The position numbers and the translations under genes are program-made. The notes beneath the pieces are model-generated. The model was given only the letters and a program-made list of their open reading frames with translations, made no database searches and had not been told where the DNA came from. DNA of 64,000 nt from JAHECQ01 sp963775125 (GTDB lineage Bacteria > Actinomycetota > Acidimicrobiia > Acidimicrobiales > SZUA-35), in assembly GCA_963775125.1 (NCBI GenBank), contig CAVZHQ010000007.1, forward strand, positions 434,001 to 498,000. The letters run 5' to 3'. Below, piece by piece: positions 50,170 through 59,911 of the stretch. Positions within the stretch are counted from its first letter, which is position 1. Each line of letters begins with the position of its first letter.

Positions 50170-51090
50170 GTGGCGGGTAAGCGGATCGCGGTAGAGATCG
50201 CCGGCCGGGAGCTGTCACTGTCCAACCTCGACAAGGTGCTGTACCCCGAGTCGGGGTTCACCAAGGCTCAGGTCATCGATTACTACGCACGGATCGCGCC
50301 CGTGATGCTTCCGCACATCGCCGACCGCGGCGTCACCCTCAACCGGTTCCCCGATGGCGTCGGCGGCGTGTCCTTCTTCGAGAAGCGCTGCCCGGGCCAT
50401 CGACCGCAGTGGGTCGACACGGCCCTCGGCCCCGGCGATCGTGGCGGCCCCATCGGCTATTGCCGGCTCGACGAGCCTGCTGCCTTGGTATGGACCGCCA
50501 ATCTGGCGGCGCTCGAGATCCACGCGCCGATGGCCCGATGCGCCGACATCGAACGACCCACCATGGTCGTCTTCGACCTCGATCCGGGTGAGCCGGCGAC
50601 CATCATCGAATGCTGTCGCATCGGGTTGGCCCTCCGGGAGGTCCTCAGCGCGGTCGGGCTCGAGGCCTTTCCCAAGACATCGGGCTCCAAGGGGATGCAG
50701 GTCTACGTGCCCCTGAACACCCCCCACAGCCACGAGCACGCGTCCAGCTTCGCGTTGGCCGTCGGCCAGCTCTTGGCCAAGCAGCGCCCGAAGGAGGTGG
50801 TGGTCATCATGAAGAAGTCGGAGCGGGGCGGGAAGATCTTCGTCGATTGGTCCCAGAACTCCCGCCACAAGACCACGATCGCTCCCTACTCCCTGAGGGC
50901 GCGCAGCCACCCCACGGCCTCGACGCCGCTCACCTGGGACGAGGTCGCGGCCGGAGCCGAGGGGGACCCGCTGCGGTTCGAGGCCGATGCCGTGCTCGAT
51001 CGGGTCGCGGCGCTTGGTGACCTGTTTGCGCCGACGCTGACGTTGGAACAGTCACTTCCCGGAGCGCCGCCGAGTGCCACCGAAATTTGA
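50170..51090 (+). CDS. ligD: LigD polymerase (PrimPol) domain protein, stand-alone
   Basis: 306 aa from GTG 50170. NHEJ polymerase of the archaeo-eukaryotic primase fold: LYPESGFTKAQVIDYYARIA at the N-terminus, catalytic aspartates in VVFDLDPGE, then KTSGSKGMQVYVPLN and KKSERGGKIFVDWSQN with the third acidic site. It fills gaps with ribonucleotides at breaks held by Ku. Ligase and phosphoesterase domains are absent, so an ATP-dependent ligase must be encoded elsewhere. Two nt after ku. Confidence 0.92.
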   Translation: MAGKRIAVEIAGRELSLSNLDKVLYPESGFTKAQVIDYYARIAPVMLPHIADRGVTLNRFPDGVGGVSFFEKRCPGHRPQWVDTALGPGDRGGPIGYCRLDEPAALVWTANLAALEIHAPMARCADIERPTMVVFDLDPGEPATIIECCRIGLALREVLSAVGLEAFPKTSGSKGMQVYVPLNTPHSHEHASSFALAVGQLLAKQRPKEVVVIMKKSERGGKIFVDWSQNSRHKTTIAPYSLRARSHPTASTPLTWDEVAAGAEGDPLRFEADAVLDRVAALGDLFAPTLTLEQSLPGAPPSATEI

Positions 51091-51113
51091 CGCGTTAGCC
51101 ACGTGTGACGTGG
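51081..51113. repeat. family B palindrome remnant
   Basis: CGAAATTTG (51081-51089) followed by a CCACGT-GTG-ACGTGG core (51099-51113). The core and the AAATTTG flank match the elements at 37841 and 42385, but the right flank is diverged. It sits between convergent ligD and the secreted propeller gene and overlaps the ligD stop. Confidence 0.6.
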
Positions 51114-51165
51114 ATTTTCCTTCACAGAAAGGCGAGGGGGCGGCGGTTGCCGGAGACCGCAGCGC

Positions 51166-53343
51166 CTAGAGCCGAACGCTGGGGGCGCAGCTCGTCGCTG
51201 CGGCGGCGGTGCCGTCGCCACCCTTGGCCACAACGCTGTAGGTGAAGGTGATGCCGGTGCGCAACGGGTCGGTGAAGCTCAGTCCGGGGGCGTCGATCTT
51301 GCCGCGCCACGAGGCAGCGCCGCCGTCAGGGGTGCGGTAGACGACGTAGGTCGTGGCGTTCACCGCGGCCGGCCAATCGATCACTGCGTTGGTCCCCACC
51401 AGCGTTGCAGTACACGAAGCGACAGGCGCGACCACGATCGGCACCACCTGCACGGCAGGGCTGCAGGGCGTCGGGGCGCTCAAGGTCCCCGAAGCTGAAC
51501 CGCTGCGGATGGAGTACTGATACAGGGGACCGGTGGCCACGGTCTCGCCGAACGACGTCGCGGGAAGGTCGATCCGACCTCGCCAGTTGGCCGGCCCACC
51601 GTCGATGCTCCGGTAGATCGTGTGTGCAGCGGCTCCTGCTCCCGCTGTCCACCCGATGGTCACCGCATTGCCGTTGAGGGTGGCCGAGCAGGACGGTGGT
51701 GGTTCGAGCAGCACTCGCAGGTCGATCGGCGGCGTGCACACCACCGGTTCGGAGATCTGACCGGCTGTGAACCGGTACTTCACCCGGTAGGTGGTGAGCG
51801 CGTTTGCCGTGACCGGCTCACTGAAGGTCGGCGTTGTCGCCCGACCCCGCCAGTTCCATGTCCCGCTGTTGACCTGGCGTTCCACGATGACGGAGTCGAG
51901 GCCGTTCTGGCCCGGCCACGACACCGTCGCGGTCGTTCCGTCGAGGCTGACGGCGCACGAGACGGGTGTGGGCGGGGGAGTGTCGGGCACGGCTGCCGGC
52001 CCGGGTCCTGCCTCGTCACAGAGGCGAACGAGGTCGCGGGCGGATCGTCGGGCACCGACCGGGCCGACCGAGTCGAACCCGCCGGCGGCCCACAGGCAGC
52101 CATCGGCCTGGTTGACGTGGAGCGCCCAGCCGCCGGCGTCACCCGTGAGGTACGGCCGGAAGGTCTGGATTCGGTCGCCGGTTGCGGCATCGATCGCCGA
52201 GATCGAGCTGACCGTCGAGTGAACGCCGTGAGGCTGGGTGTGGCGGATCAGCGTGGTGTCGGAGTAGTAGTCGTACCAGCAGTGACACACCGCGTACACT
52301 CGATCCCCGGCTTCCTCGAGTTCCTGGAACTCGCCGCCGTACCAGTTCGACGGCTGGCAGACCGCGTTGAGGTTGGGGTTGCAGGCGGTGTAGTGCTGCT
52401 TGACCAGGCTGAACCCGTTCAGCTCGTCGAGCACGTAGAGGGCGTGTTCCACGCCGCCGACGAACAGCGTGCCGGCTGCGGTTGCCTCGACGTCGAACAT
52501 CGTGACGCAATAGGTGTTGGACACCGTGGTGCAACCGTTGAAGGGCACGACCGAGCGCCCGACCACGACCGAGGCCGTGGCGTCGAGACCGACGAAGCCA
52601 CCGGTTCCTGCGAGACCGTTCACCGAAAGGAAACTGCCGGACAGATAGACGAGGTTGTTGACCTCGCTGGTGGTGACTCCCCACACCGATCCGCTGGCGC
52701 TGATGATCGGCTTCCAGCCGGCGTCGATCGCTCCGGTCGTCGGATCGATGCGCACCGCACCGGTCGCAGCTTCGGGCTGCCCGGCCCGGGAAGCGGTCGT
52801 GAAGTTGCCGACGACGTACAGCCAGCCGTCGTCCCCGAGGTGCAGATCTTGCACGGCTGAGTTGCCGCCGTACACGCGCGTGGTCCAACCCGGCCAGGTC
52901 GCACCGGTCCTGGGATCGATCTTCTGCAGGGCTCCGATGGTCTGCCCGTTCCACGAGTCGATTTCTCCGCCGACGAAGAGGCCTCCGTCGGGCGAGGCCT
53001 GCAGGGCGAGGACTGGGCTCTGGACCAGAGGTGTGAACCACGATTGCCACTGACCGGTATCGGCATCGAATGCAGCGAAGTGGGACTGCCGAGCGGTGGT
53101 CGAACCGTTGGTGACGTCAAGGAACCGCCCACCGACGTACACGGTGTTGCCGACCTGTTCGACCGCCCATCCGAGCGCGTCCCACCGCTCGATGGTCCGC
53201 GACGGGCCCGCGGTGGCCAAACCCCAACTGGTGACCGAGGTCGACGTGATCTCCGCACCGGCCGGACCCGGGCGTACGGCGAGCGGCATCAGCAAGCCGA
53301 CGAGGCCGACGATGCTGAGGAGGAAGCGAGGGGTCCTGCACAT
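51166..53343 (-). CDS. secreted beta-propeller protein with three Fn3-like repeats
   Basis: 725 aa from ATG 53343 (MCRTPRFLLSIVGLVGLLMP), a Sec signal peptide ending near GPAGA. About residues 30-435 form a propeller built of delta-60-like blades (VGNTVYVGGRFLDV, DGGLFVGGEIDSWNG, DDGWLYVVGNFTTA, NLVYLSGSFLSVNG, CLWAAGGFDSVG). The C-terminal third has three roughly 90-residue fibronectin-III-like repeats, each with a WRG motif (WNWRGRA, ANWRGRID, ASWRGKID) and paired cysteines. Likely extracellular and adhesive or structural; ligand unknown. An upstream ATG at 53409 would spoil the signal peptide. Confidence 0.85.
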   Translation of the reverse strand: MCRTPRFLLSIVGLVGLLMPLAVRPGPAGAEITSTSVTSWGLATAGPSRTIERWDALGWAVEQVGNTVYVGGRFLDVTNGSTTARQSHFAAFDADTGQWQSWFTPLVQSPVLALQASPDGGLFVGGEIDSWNGQTIGALQKIDPRTGATWPGWTTRVYGGNSAVQDLHLGDDGWLYVVGNFTTASRAGQPEAATGAVRIDPTTGAIDAGWKPIISASGSVWGVTTSEVNNLVYLSGSFLSVNGLAGTGGFVGLDATASVVVGRSVVPFNGCTTVSNTYCVTMFDVEATAAGTLFVGGVEHALYVLDELNGFSLVKQHYTACNPNLNAVCQPSNWYGGEFQELEEAGDRVYAVCHCWYDYYSDTTLIRHTQPHGVHSTVSSISAIDAATGDRIQTFRPYLTGDAGGWALHVNQADGCLWAAGGFDSVGPVGARRSARDLVRLCDEAGPGPAAVPDTPPPTPVSCAVSLDGTTATVSWPGQNGLDSVIVERQVNSGTWNWRGRATTPTFSEPVTANALTTYRVKYRFTAGQISEPVVCTPPIDLRVLLEPPPSCSATLNGNAVTIGWTAGAGAAAHTIYRSIDGGPANWRGRIDLPATSFGETVATGPLYQYSIRSGSASGTLSAPTPCSPAVQVVPIVVAPVASCTATLVGTNAVIDWPAAVNATTYVVYRTPDGGAASWRGKIDAPGLSFTDPLRTGITFTYSVVAKGGDGTAAAATSCAPSVRL

Positions 53344-53441
53344 GAACGCCCAACGTACGCGACAGCCACGGATGGTGATATGGGCACCACGGAGCACGTC
53401 GGGTGGCAAAGCTGCCCATCGGTGGGCGCTAGTCTTCTGGA

Positions 53442-54878
53442 ATGTCCCGTATCTCCCTGGCCGGCTCGATCCCTCGAAGCATCACGGCCATCGACGTCCC
53501 CGTCGCTGCCGATGACATCGGAGCGCTCCCCCCGGAACGGGCCAGGGCTGCGACCTTCGCCGGCTTCGAAGGCAAGGTGGGCCAGACGCTGGCACTTCCC
53601 GGCCCCGTCGACGAGCCGGTCGCGGTGTTGGTCGGCCTGGGCAACCGATCCGAGATCGTCGACGACACCTACCGAAGCGCCGCCGCCGCCTATGTCCGTG
53701 CGGTCAGCCGTCACCAGTCCGTTGCTTGCACCTTGGCCGAGCAGGCCGACGACAGCTCCAGCGCGCTCGGAGCGGTGGTCGAAGGTCTCGGACTTGCGTC
53801 CTACCGGTACGTCGCCCAGAAGTCGGCGCCGACGGCCGAGATCCTCCGCAAAGTCACCGTCGTCGCCAAGGGTGCGGGAGTCAAAGCTGCCTTCGAGCGA
53901 GCGTTGGCGGCTGTCGATGCCGTGTGCTTCACCCGAGACCTGATCAATGATCCCGGTGGAACGCTCACCCCGGCGGCCTTCGCCGAACGGGCCGTCGAGC
54001 GGGCAAAGGCGACAGGTTTGAAGATTTCGGTGTGGGATGAGCGGCGGATTGCCCGTCAGCGCTTCGGCGGGCTGCTCGCGGTGAACAAGGGCTCGACCCA
54101 TCCGCCTCGATTCGTCGTCCTCGAGTACACACCGGATTCCAAACCGGCCGGGTCGCTCGGCCTCATCGGCAAAGGCATCACGTTCGACTCCGGCGGCCTG
54201 TCGCTCAAGACCGGCGTCGGCATGATGACCATGAAGATCGACATGGCCGGTGGCGCCGCCGTGCTCGGCGCCCTCAGCCTGCTTCCGGCGTACGGATCAC
54301 GCACGGCGGCGACGGCCTACATCCCGCTCACCGACAACATGGTCAGCGGAGATGCCCAGCGCCCCGGCGACGTGTTCGCGGCCCGCAACGGCAAGACCGT
54401 CGAAGTGCTCAACACCGATGCCGAAGGTCGCCTTGTCCTGGCCGACGCACTGTCGTGGGCGTCGGAGCAGAAGCACGACGCGCTCGTCGACATCGCAACG
54501 CTCACCGGAGCCGTCTCGGCCGCGCTCGGCACGGCGTATGCCGGGCTGATGGGCACCGATGACGCCCTGCTCGCGCGGGTCGAGCTGGCCGCTGCAGCGT
54601 CGGGCGAGAAGATGTGGCGACTACCACTCCCGCCCGAGTACCGGTCGCAGCTCGATTCGCCCATCGCGGACCTCAAGAACATCGGCGGGGGCGCCTACGG
54701 CGGGGCGTTGGTTGCCGGGCTGTTCCTGAAGGAGTTCGTTGCGGCCGGGCTTCCGTGGGCGCACATCGACCTCGGCATGTCGGCAATGTCGGAGGCCGAC
54801 GACGGGGTCATCGTGAAGGGTGGCACCGGGTTCGGTGTGCGTTCGCTCGCTCGCCTGGTCACCGATTGGTCGAACTGA
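53442..54878 (+). CDS. pepA: leucyl aminopeptidase (M17)
   Basis: 478 aa. Cytosolic hexameric dizinc aminopeptidase. The C-terminal catalytic domain has GKGITFDSGGLSLKTG (Lys and Asp ligands), MKIDMAGGAAVLGAL and the diagnostic NTDAEGRLVLADAL (Asp and Glu ligands plus the catalytic Arg). The N-terminal macro-like domain is shorter and more diverged, as in actinobacterial PepA. ATG start with a ribosome-binding-like TGGA. Divergent from the secreted propeller gene. Confidence 0.94.
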   Translation: MSRISLAGSIPRSITAIDVPVAADDIGALPPERARAATFAGFEGKVGQTLALPGPVDEPVAVLVGLGNRSEIVDDTYRSAAAAYVRAVSRHQSVACTLAEQADDSSSALGAVVEGLGLASYRYVAQKSAPTAEILRKVTVVAKGAGVKAAFERALAAVDAVCFTRDLINDPGGTLTPAAFAERAVERAKATGLKISVWDERRIARQRFGGLLAVNKGSTHPPRFVVLEYTPDSKPAGSLGLIGKGITFDSGGLSLKTGVGMMTMKIDMAGGAAVLGALSLLPAYGSRTAATAYIPLTDNMVSGDAQRPGDVFAARNGKTVEVLNTDAEGRLVLADALSWASEQKHDALVDIATLTGAVSAALGTAYAGLMGTDDALLARVELAAAASGEKMWRLPLPPEYRSQLDSPIADLKNIGGGAYGGALVAGLFLKEFVAAGLPWAHIDLGMSAMSEADDGVIVKGGTGFGVRSLARLVTDWSN

Positions 54879-54935
54879 CCAGCACGTTCCGACCTGCTCG
54901 TTCAAGTTGGCTCCACCTCCGCCGATGGTGGGGGA

Positions 54936-56342
54936 GTGTCCAGCACCGCAGTTCAAACGACGCCGTACGAGCCGACGCGCCCGGTGCGGACGCGGGCCAA
55001 CCTCAAGACGAAGACCAACCTCATCGGGCTCGATCTCGTCGTCGCCGCAATGGGGCTCGTCGGCGCCGGCACCGTGCTTCCCGCCGGTCCCGATCGTCGT
55101 CCGGTGTCGCTGGTCATGCTGGTCGCTTGGGCCTTCTTCTTCGGCCGAGCCCGGCTGTACAGCTCCCGCTTCATCACCCGTCGGAGCGACGAAGTTCGTC
55201 GGATCGTCGACGCCACGATCCTCGCCGCCGCGGCCGCTGCCGTGGTCTGTTTCACCTTCCGACTCGAAGTAGGTCGTGGCTGGCTGCTGCTGGCGACCGG
55301 TCTCGGCGCCGGCCTGGTGTCGATCGAACGTGAACTGGTCCGTTCGCACTACGACCGGCTCCGCCGATCGGGCCGGCTCCGCCGGCGAGTGGTCATGGTC
55401 GGTGACAACGAAGAAGCGCACCAGCTCGCCCGGATGTTCGAGAAGGAACCTGAGCTCGGCTACGACGTGGTCTGGACCATCGATCCGAGCGGCGTGCACG
55501 ACGCCAAGGAACTGACGACGCGCGTCCTGGCCACGGCCAGGGAGTTCAACTCGTTCGGGGTCGTCATCGCGGCGACTGCGATCGAGACCACCGCCAGCAA
55601 TCGACTCATCCGCGATCTCGTCGACAGCGGGATCCATGTGGAGCTCAGCTCGACCTTGAGTGACATCGAACCGGGCCGACTCACGGTTCGGCCGCTCGGC
55701 CGCTATCCGGTCGTGTACATCGAGCCGGTGCAGCGCTCGGGTTGGCGGGCCGTGGCGAAACGGTCATTCGACCTCCTGATCGCAGTCGGCGGTCTCGCTG
55801 CGGCTGCACCCATCGGCCTGGCGATGGCGATGGCGATCAGGCTCGACTCGAACGGGCCGGTGCTCTTCCGCCAAAGTCGTGTCGGCCAGCATGGCATTCC
55901 CTTCGATGTGCTCAAGTTCCGGACGATGGTCGCCAACGCCGAGGAGATCCTCGGAGACCTGCAGGAGGCGAACGAGGGCGCCGGACCGCTGTTCAAGATG
56001 AAGTCCGACCCGCGGGTCACTCGGGTCGGTCGTTTCCTGCGCAAGACCTCGTTGGACGAGCTTCCGCAGCTCTGGAACGTGGTCCGCGGCGAGATGAGTC
56101 TTGTCGGTCCGCGCCCGGCCCTGGCGGCCGAGATGGCATCGTGGGACGAGGACCTCTTCGGGCGACTCCGCGTGAAACCGGGGATCACGGGCATGTGGCA
56201 GGTGTCGGGGCGCAGCGAGACCTCCTTCGAGGAGTACACCCGGCTCGACCTCTACTACGTGGACAACTGGTCGTTGTTCGTCGACCTCACGTTGCTGCTG
56301 CGGACGGTTCCTGCGGTGCTGCGCAGCGACGGCGCCTACTGA
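54936..56342 (+). CDS. polyprenyl glycosylphosphotransferase (initiating sugar transferase)
   Basis: 468 aa from GTG 54936. N-terminal membrane helices, then a Rossmann-like CoA-binding domain (RRVVMVGDNEEAHQLARMFE), then the catalytic sugar transferase domain: KRSFDLLIAVGGLAAAAPIG helix, VLKFRTMVANAEE, TSLDELPQLWNVVRGEMSLV, GPRPALAAEM and KPGITGMWQVSGRSETSFEE. This is the full WbaP/CpsE-like form and is closer to canonical family members than the protein at 9731. Its last 56 bp overlap the convergent ABC permease gene. Confidence 0.92.
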   Translation: MSSTAVQTTPYEPTRPVRTRANLKTKTNLIGLDLVVAAMGLVGAGTVLPAGPDRRPVSLVMLVAWAFFFGRARLYSSRFITRRSDEVRRIVDATILAAAAAAVVCFTFRLEVGRGWLLLATGLGAGLVSIERELVRSHYDRLRRSGRLRRRVVMVGDNEEAHQLARMFEKEPELGYDVVWTIDPSGVHDAKELTTRVLATAREFNSFGVVIAATAIETTASNRLIRDLVDSGIHVELSSTLSDIEPGRLTVRPLGRYPVVYIEPVQRSGWRAVAKRSFDLLIAVGGLAAAAPIGLAMAMAIRLDSNGPVLFRQSRVGQHGIPFDVLKFRTMVANAEEILGDLQEANEGAGPLFKMKSDPRVTRVGRFLRKTSLDELPQLWNVVRGEMSLVGPRPALAAEMASWDEDLFGRLRVKPGITGMWQVSGRSETSFEEYTRLDLYYVDNWSLFVDLTLLLRTVPAVLRSDGAY

Positions 56343-57420
56343 CGCCGGTGAGGCGGCGACGCAGCACGAAGGCGGCCACGGTCAGCAGCACGCCCGCCGC
56401 CGCGACGAGGATCAGGACCGAGTCGGCAACGTCGGACAGGCCGCCGTCGCGGAAGATCAGCGTCTTCCAGCCTTCGAGCGCCCAGTAGTGCGGCGTGAGC
56501 CGGGAGGCGACGAGGAGCGAGTCGGAGAAGATCTCGATGGGCACCATGCATCCGCCGAGCGCTGCGAGCACCAGGCCGAGGGGAGGAGTCACCGCAGTGG
56601 TCTGATCCTCCGAGGTCATGACCGCGCCAACCAGGAGACCGGCGCCGGTTCCCACCAGCGCAAACGATCCGACCAACGCAACGGCGCCGACCGGGTCGCC
56701 CCACGGCACCCCGAACGCCAGTGCACCGACGAGCAGGATGATCAACGACTGGGCCAAGGCCAGCACGAACCAACCGGCCCCGATGCCGAACACCAACGCG
56801 CCCGCCCCGACAGGAGCGGCCAACGAGCGGCGCAGGACCCCTTCGCGGCCCGCTCGCACGACGATGGCGGCCGAGGTCAGTGAGTTGATGAACGTGAACA
56901 ACACGAGGTTCTGCGCGGCGCTGAGCGCAAACGGTCCGCCACCGGAAAAGTCGTCGGGTTCCTCGCCGACGAGTTGAGCCGTCACCGCCGTGGGGTTTCG
57001 TGGCGGAGCAAAAGCCAACTGATCGATGGTTCTCGAGATGAGACTGCGGGCAGCAAAGCTGCCGTCGTTCGCGTCGTTGACGATGAGGTCGACGCCGCGG
57101 GTGGCGAGATCGCCGTCGACCACGACGGCAGCCTCGATGTCGAATCGTCGCAGGTCCTGCCTGGCGCTCTCGATCCCCGCGGCCGAGGTCGCGCGGACGG
57201 TGTCGAGTTGGTCGAGCGCGGCCACCACCGACGCGGCCTCTGGCCCTTCGCCCACCACGGCGATCTCGATTTCGGCTGCCCCGCCAAATGTCGACCCGAT
57301 GATCATGATGATCGCGACGGGCAGGACGACCATGAAGAAGGCGCTTCCGTCTCGCGCCACGTGCAGCACGATCACCCCGACGAACGCGCGAGTCGCCGAC
57401 CATGCGCCGCCGAGCGTCAT
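56287..57420 (-). CDS. ABC-2 type transporter permease
   Basis: 377 aa from ATG 57420, whose first bases overlap the stop of the upstream permease gene (ATGA). One N-terminal helix (FFMVVLPVAIIMIIGSTF), an extracytoplasmic domain of about 160 residues, then five helices (including LVLFTFINSLTSAAIVVRAG and GAGWFVLALAQSLIILLVG). This is the NatB/YhaP-like ABC-2 layout. Pairs with the permease at 57417 and the ATPase at 58512 to form a heteromeric exporter. Confidence 0.85.
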   Translation of the reverse strand: MTLGGAWSATRAFVGVIVLHVARDGSAFFMVVLPVAIIMIIGSTFGGAAEIEIAVVGEGPEAASVVAALDQLDTVRATSAAGIESARQDLRRFDIEAAVVVDGDLATRGVDLIVNDANDGSFAARSLISRTIDQLAFAPPRNPTAVTAQLVGEEPDDFSGGGPFALSAAQNLVLFTFINSLTSAAIVVRAGREGVLRRSLAAPVGAGALVFGIGAGWFVLALAQSLIILLVGALAFGVPWGDPVGAVALVGSFALVGTGAGLLVGAVMTSEDQTTAVTPPLGLVLAALGGCMVPIEIFSDSLLVASRLTPHYWALEGWKTLIFRDGGLSDVADSVLILVAAAGVLLTVAAFVLRRRLTGVSRRRRCAAPQEPSAAAT

Positions 57421-58508
57421 CGGCCGGCTACCAATCGCTGGAAGCGGACCAACCCGAAGACACCGAAGACCGCGCCAAAGGCAGCGAGCGCACTCAGCGA
57501 TCGGACCAGGGACGACAGCGATGCTGCATCGACGCTGACCTCGGTGAACCCCCGCAAGGCCCAGCCATTCGGGGTGAGCTTCGAAAGTGTTCGGAGCAAC
57601 TCGGGCGTGTCGGTCGGCCCGACGAAGTTTCCGCCGAGAAGCGCCAGCGCGAAGGTCACGACGGCCGCGATCGAATCGGACTGCTGGGCCGAACGCGCCA
57701 GGCTTGCGATGAACAACGCCACCCCGCACAGCGCGAAGACGGTGGCGATGATCAGCAGGAGGACCGCGCCCGGATTGCCCCAGGTCGCACCGAACACAAG
57801 GGTCGTGGTCACCCACACCGTGATGAAGCCGGCGGTCGCCAAGGCCGCAATCGACACGACCTTGCCCAACACCACTGCGGCCGGTCGTGTGGGTCCAGCG
57901 AGAATCCGGTCGAGCGTTCGGTTGCGTCGTTCCTCCAGGAGGGACTTGGCCGCTGAGCTGACGGTGAAGAAGAGAAAGACGATGGCCATCGCGGCGCCGA
58001 AGTAGGCGGTCGCCGACAGCGGCCTTCCACCGACGGGTAGCGGCCGGATCTGGACCCCGGCCGCACCCTGCCGGTCGATCCGGCCCGCCAGTTGATAGGC
58101 GATCGAGTCGGCCACCTGGGCGGCGATGGCGTGATCCCGCGCACCAATCGTCGACAGCGACAGCAGGCCGCCGGTGTTCTCCAGGACGATGGCGCTGTCC
58201 AGTTCACCCTCCTCCACGAGCCGGCGGGCCTCGGCACCCGAGCCGACCGGGACGAGTCCGAGCGCGTCGTTCTCCTCATCGCCATCATCGAAGCTTGCGG
58301 TCAGCGAAGCGGTGAGTTGGGCGCCGATGACCAGCTCGCTGTCGTCGGCCACGCCGATGTCGAAAACCTGCGACCGTGGGCTGAACATCAGCCCGAACAG
58401 CATTGGGAGAACGAGCGGAGCAATGAACGCGGTCACGAGCGCCGAGCGGGAACGAAACCGTCGACGCAGGTCGGTCGACGCGACAACGAGAATGTCCGAG
58501 GCGATCAC
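57417..58508 (-). CDS. ABC-2 type transporter permease
   Basis: 363 aa. Same layout as its neighbour: N-terminal helix (LVTAFIAPLVLPMLFGLMF), soluble domain with VFDIGVADDSELVIGAQL, and five C-terminal helices (for example AAMAIVFLFFTVSSAAKSLL). The cytoplasmic ERRNRTLDRILAGPTRP loop contacts the ATPase in this family. It follows the ATPase gene by 3 nt. Cargo is not predictable; drugs, lipids or sodium are known for the family. Confidence 0.87.
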   Translation of the reverse strand: MIASDILVVASTDLRRRFRSRSALVTAFIAPLVLPMLFGLMFSPRSQVFDIGVADDSELVIGAQLTASLTASFDDGDEENDALGLVPVGSGAEARRLVEEGELDSAIVLENTGGLLSLSTIGARDHAIAAQVADSIAYQLAGRIDRQGAAGVQIRPLPVGGRPLSATAYFGAAMAIVFLFFTVSSAAKSLLEERRNRTLDRILAGPTRPAAVVLGKVVSIAALATAGFITVWVTTTLVFGATWGNPGAVLLLIIATVFALCGVALFIASLARSAQQSDSIAAVVTFALALLGGNFVGPTDTPELLRTLSKLTPNGWALRGFTEVSVDAASLSSLVRSLSALAAFGAVFGVFGLVRFQRLVAGR

Positions 58509-58511
58509 CGG

Positions 58512-59282
<771 letters not shown>

Positions 59283-59303
59283 CTCCGCAACCTAGGTCCG
59301 AGG

Positions 59304-59355
59304 GCAACCGCGTGCACTTCCACCCCTCCCAGAGGTGCGCACTGCACGCGGTTGC
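59304..59355. terminator. inverted repeat upstream of the ABC exporter genes
   Basis: Perfect 13-bp arms GCAACCGCGTGCA (59304-59316) and its complement (59343-59355), with an inner CACC/GGTG pair. It lies between the VOC gene end and the ABC ATPase start, both on minus, so it most likely terminates the VOC transcript. Confidence 0.5.
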
Positions 59356-59359
59356 GATT

Positions 59360-59890
59360 TCAGCGGTAGGTGTTGTTGGAGGTGTGGTCGCCGGCCAGCC
59401 AGCGCTTCAGGGTCTCGTGGGCGTCAGCGGAGCGTTCGGCGTTGATGGCCGCGGCATGAGGGACATCGACGGTGAACTCGACGACCATGCCGTTGGGGTC
59501 GGTGGTGTAGAGCGAGCGACAGTAGCCGTGCTCGAGCACGAAGGTCGTCTCGGGCGACCATGCGGCTTCGCGCAATCGGCGCTCGAGTTCGGCTTGGGCC
59601 TCGGCGTCCACCTTGAGCGCGATGTGCCGGAAGGGTGAGGGCAGGAGCTCGGGGTCGAACAGAGCCTGGTCTTCGGCGTTGGCGAACTGGAAGAAGGCGA
59701 GTGCACTGCCGTCGGCGAGGCCGAAGAAGGTGTGGCAATACACCCGCTCGGCGCCGAACAGTTCATCGGCCTCCGACCAGGTGGCCATCAGCGGGAAGCC
59801 CAGCACGTCCTCGTAGAACGCGCGTGTCGCCTCTTGGTCCTTGGTGACGTACGCGGTGTGATGCAGGCGTTGGGCAAGGGGGGTGTTCAT
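59360..59890 (-). CDS. VOC (glyoxalase/dioxygenase superfamily) protein
   Basis: 176 aa. Starts MNTPLAQRLHHTAYVTKDQE, then TRAFYEDVLGFPLMATW; metal-ligand candidates are His10 or His11, the His of PFRHIALKVD and the Glu of GMVVEFTVDVP. The order fits a glyoxalase-like or ring-cleavage-like metal site in a single betaalphabetabetabeta pair. The C-terminal tail (ADAHETLKRWLAGDH) is an extension. Substrate unknown. Confidence 0.85.
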   Translation of the reverse strand: MNTPLAQRLHHTAYVTKDQEATRAFYEDVLGFPLMATWSEADELFGAERVYCHTFFGLADGSALAFFQFANAEDQALFDPELLPSPFRHIALKVDAEAQAELERRLREAAWSPETTFVLEHGYCRSLYTTDPNGMVVEFTVDVPHAAAINAERSADAHETLKRWLAGDHTSNNTYR

Positions 59891-59911
59891 GGCCGTGAAC
59901 GTTAGCCGGAC

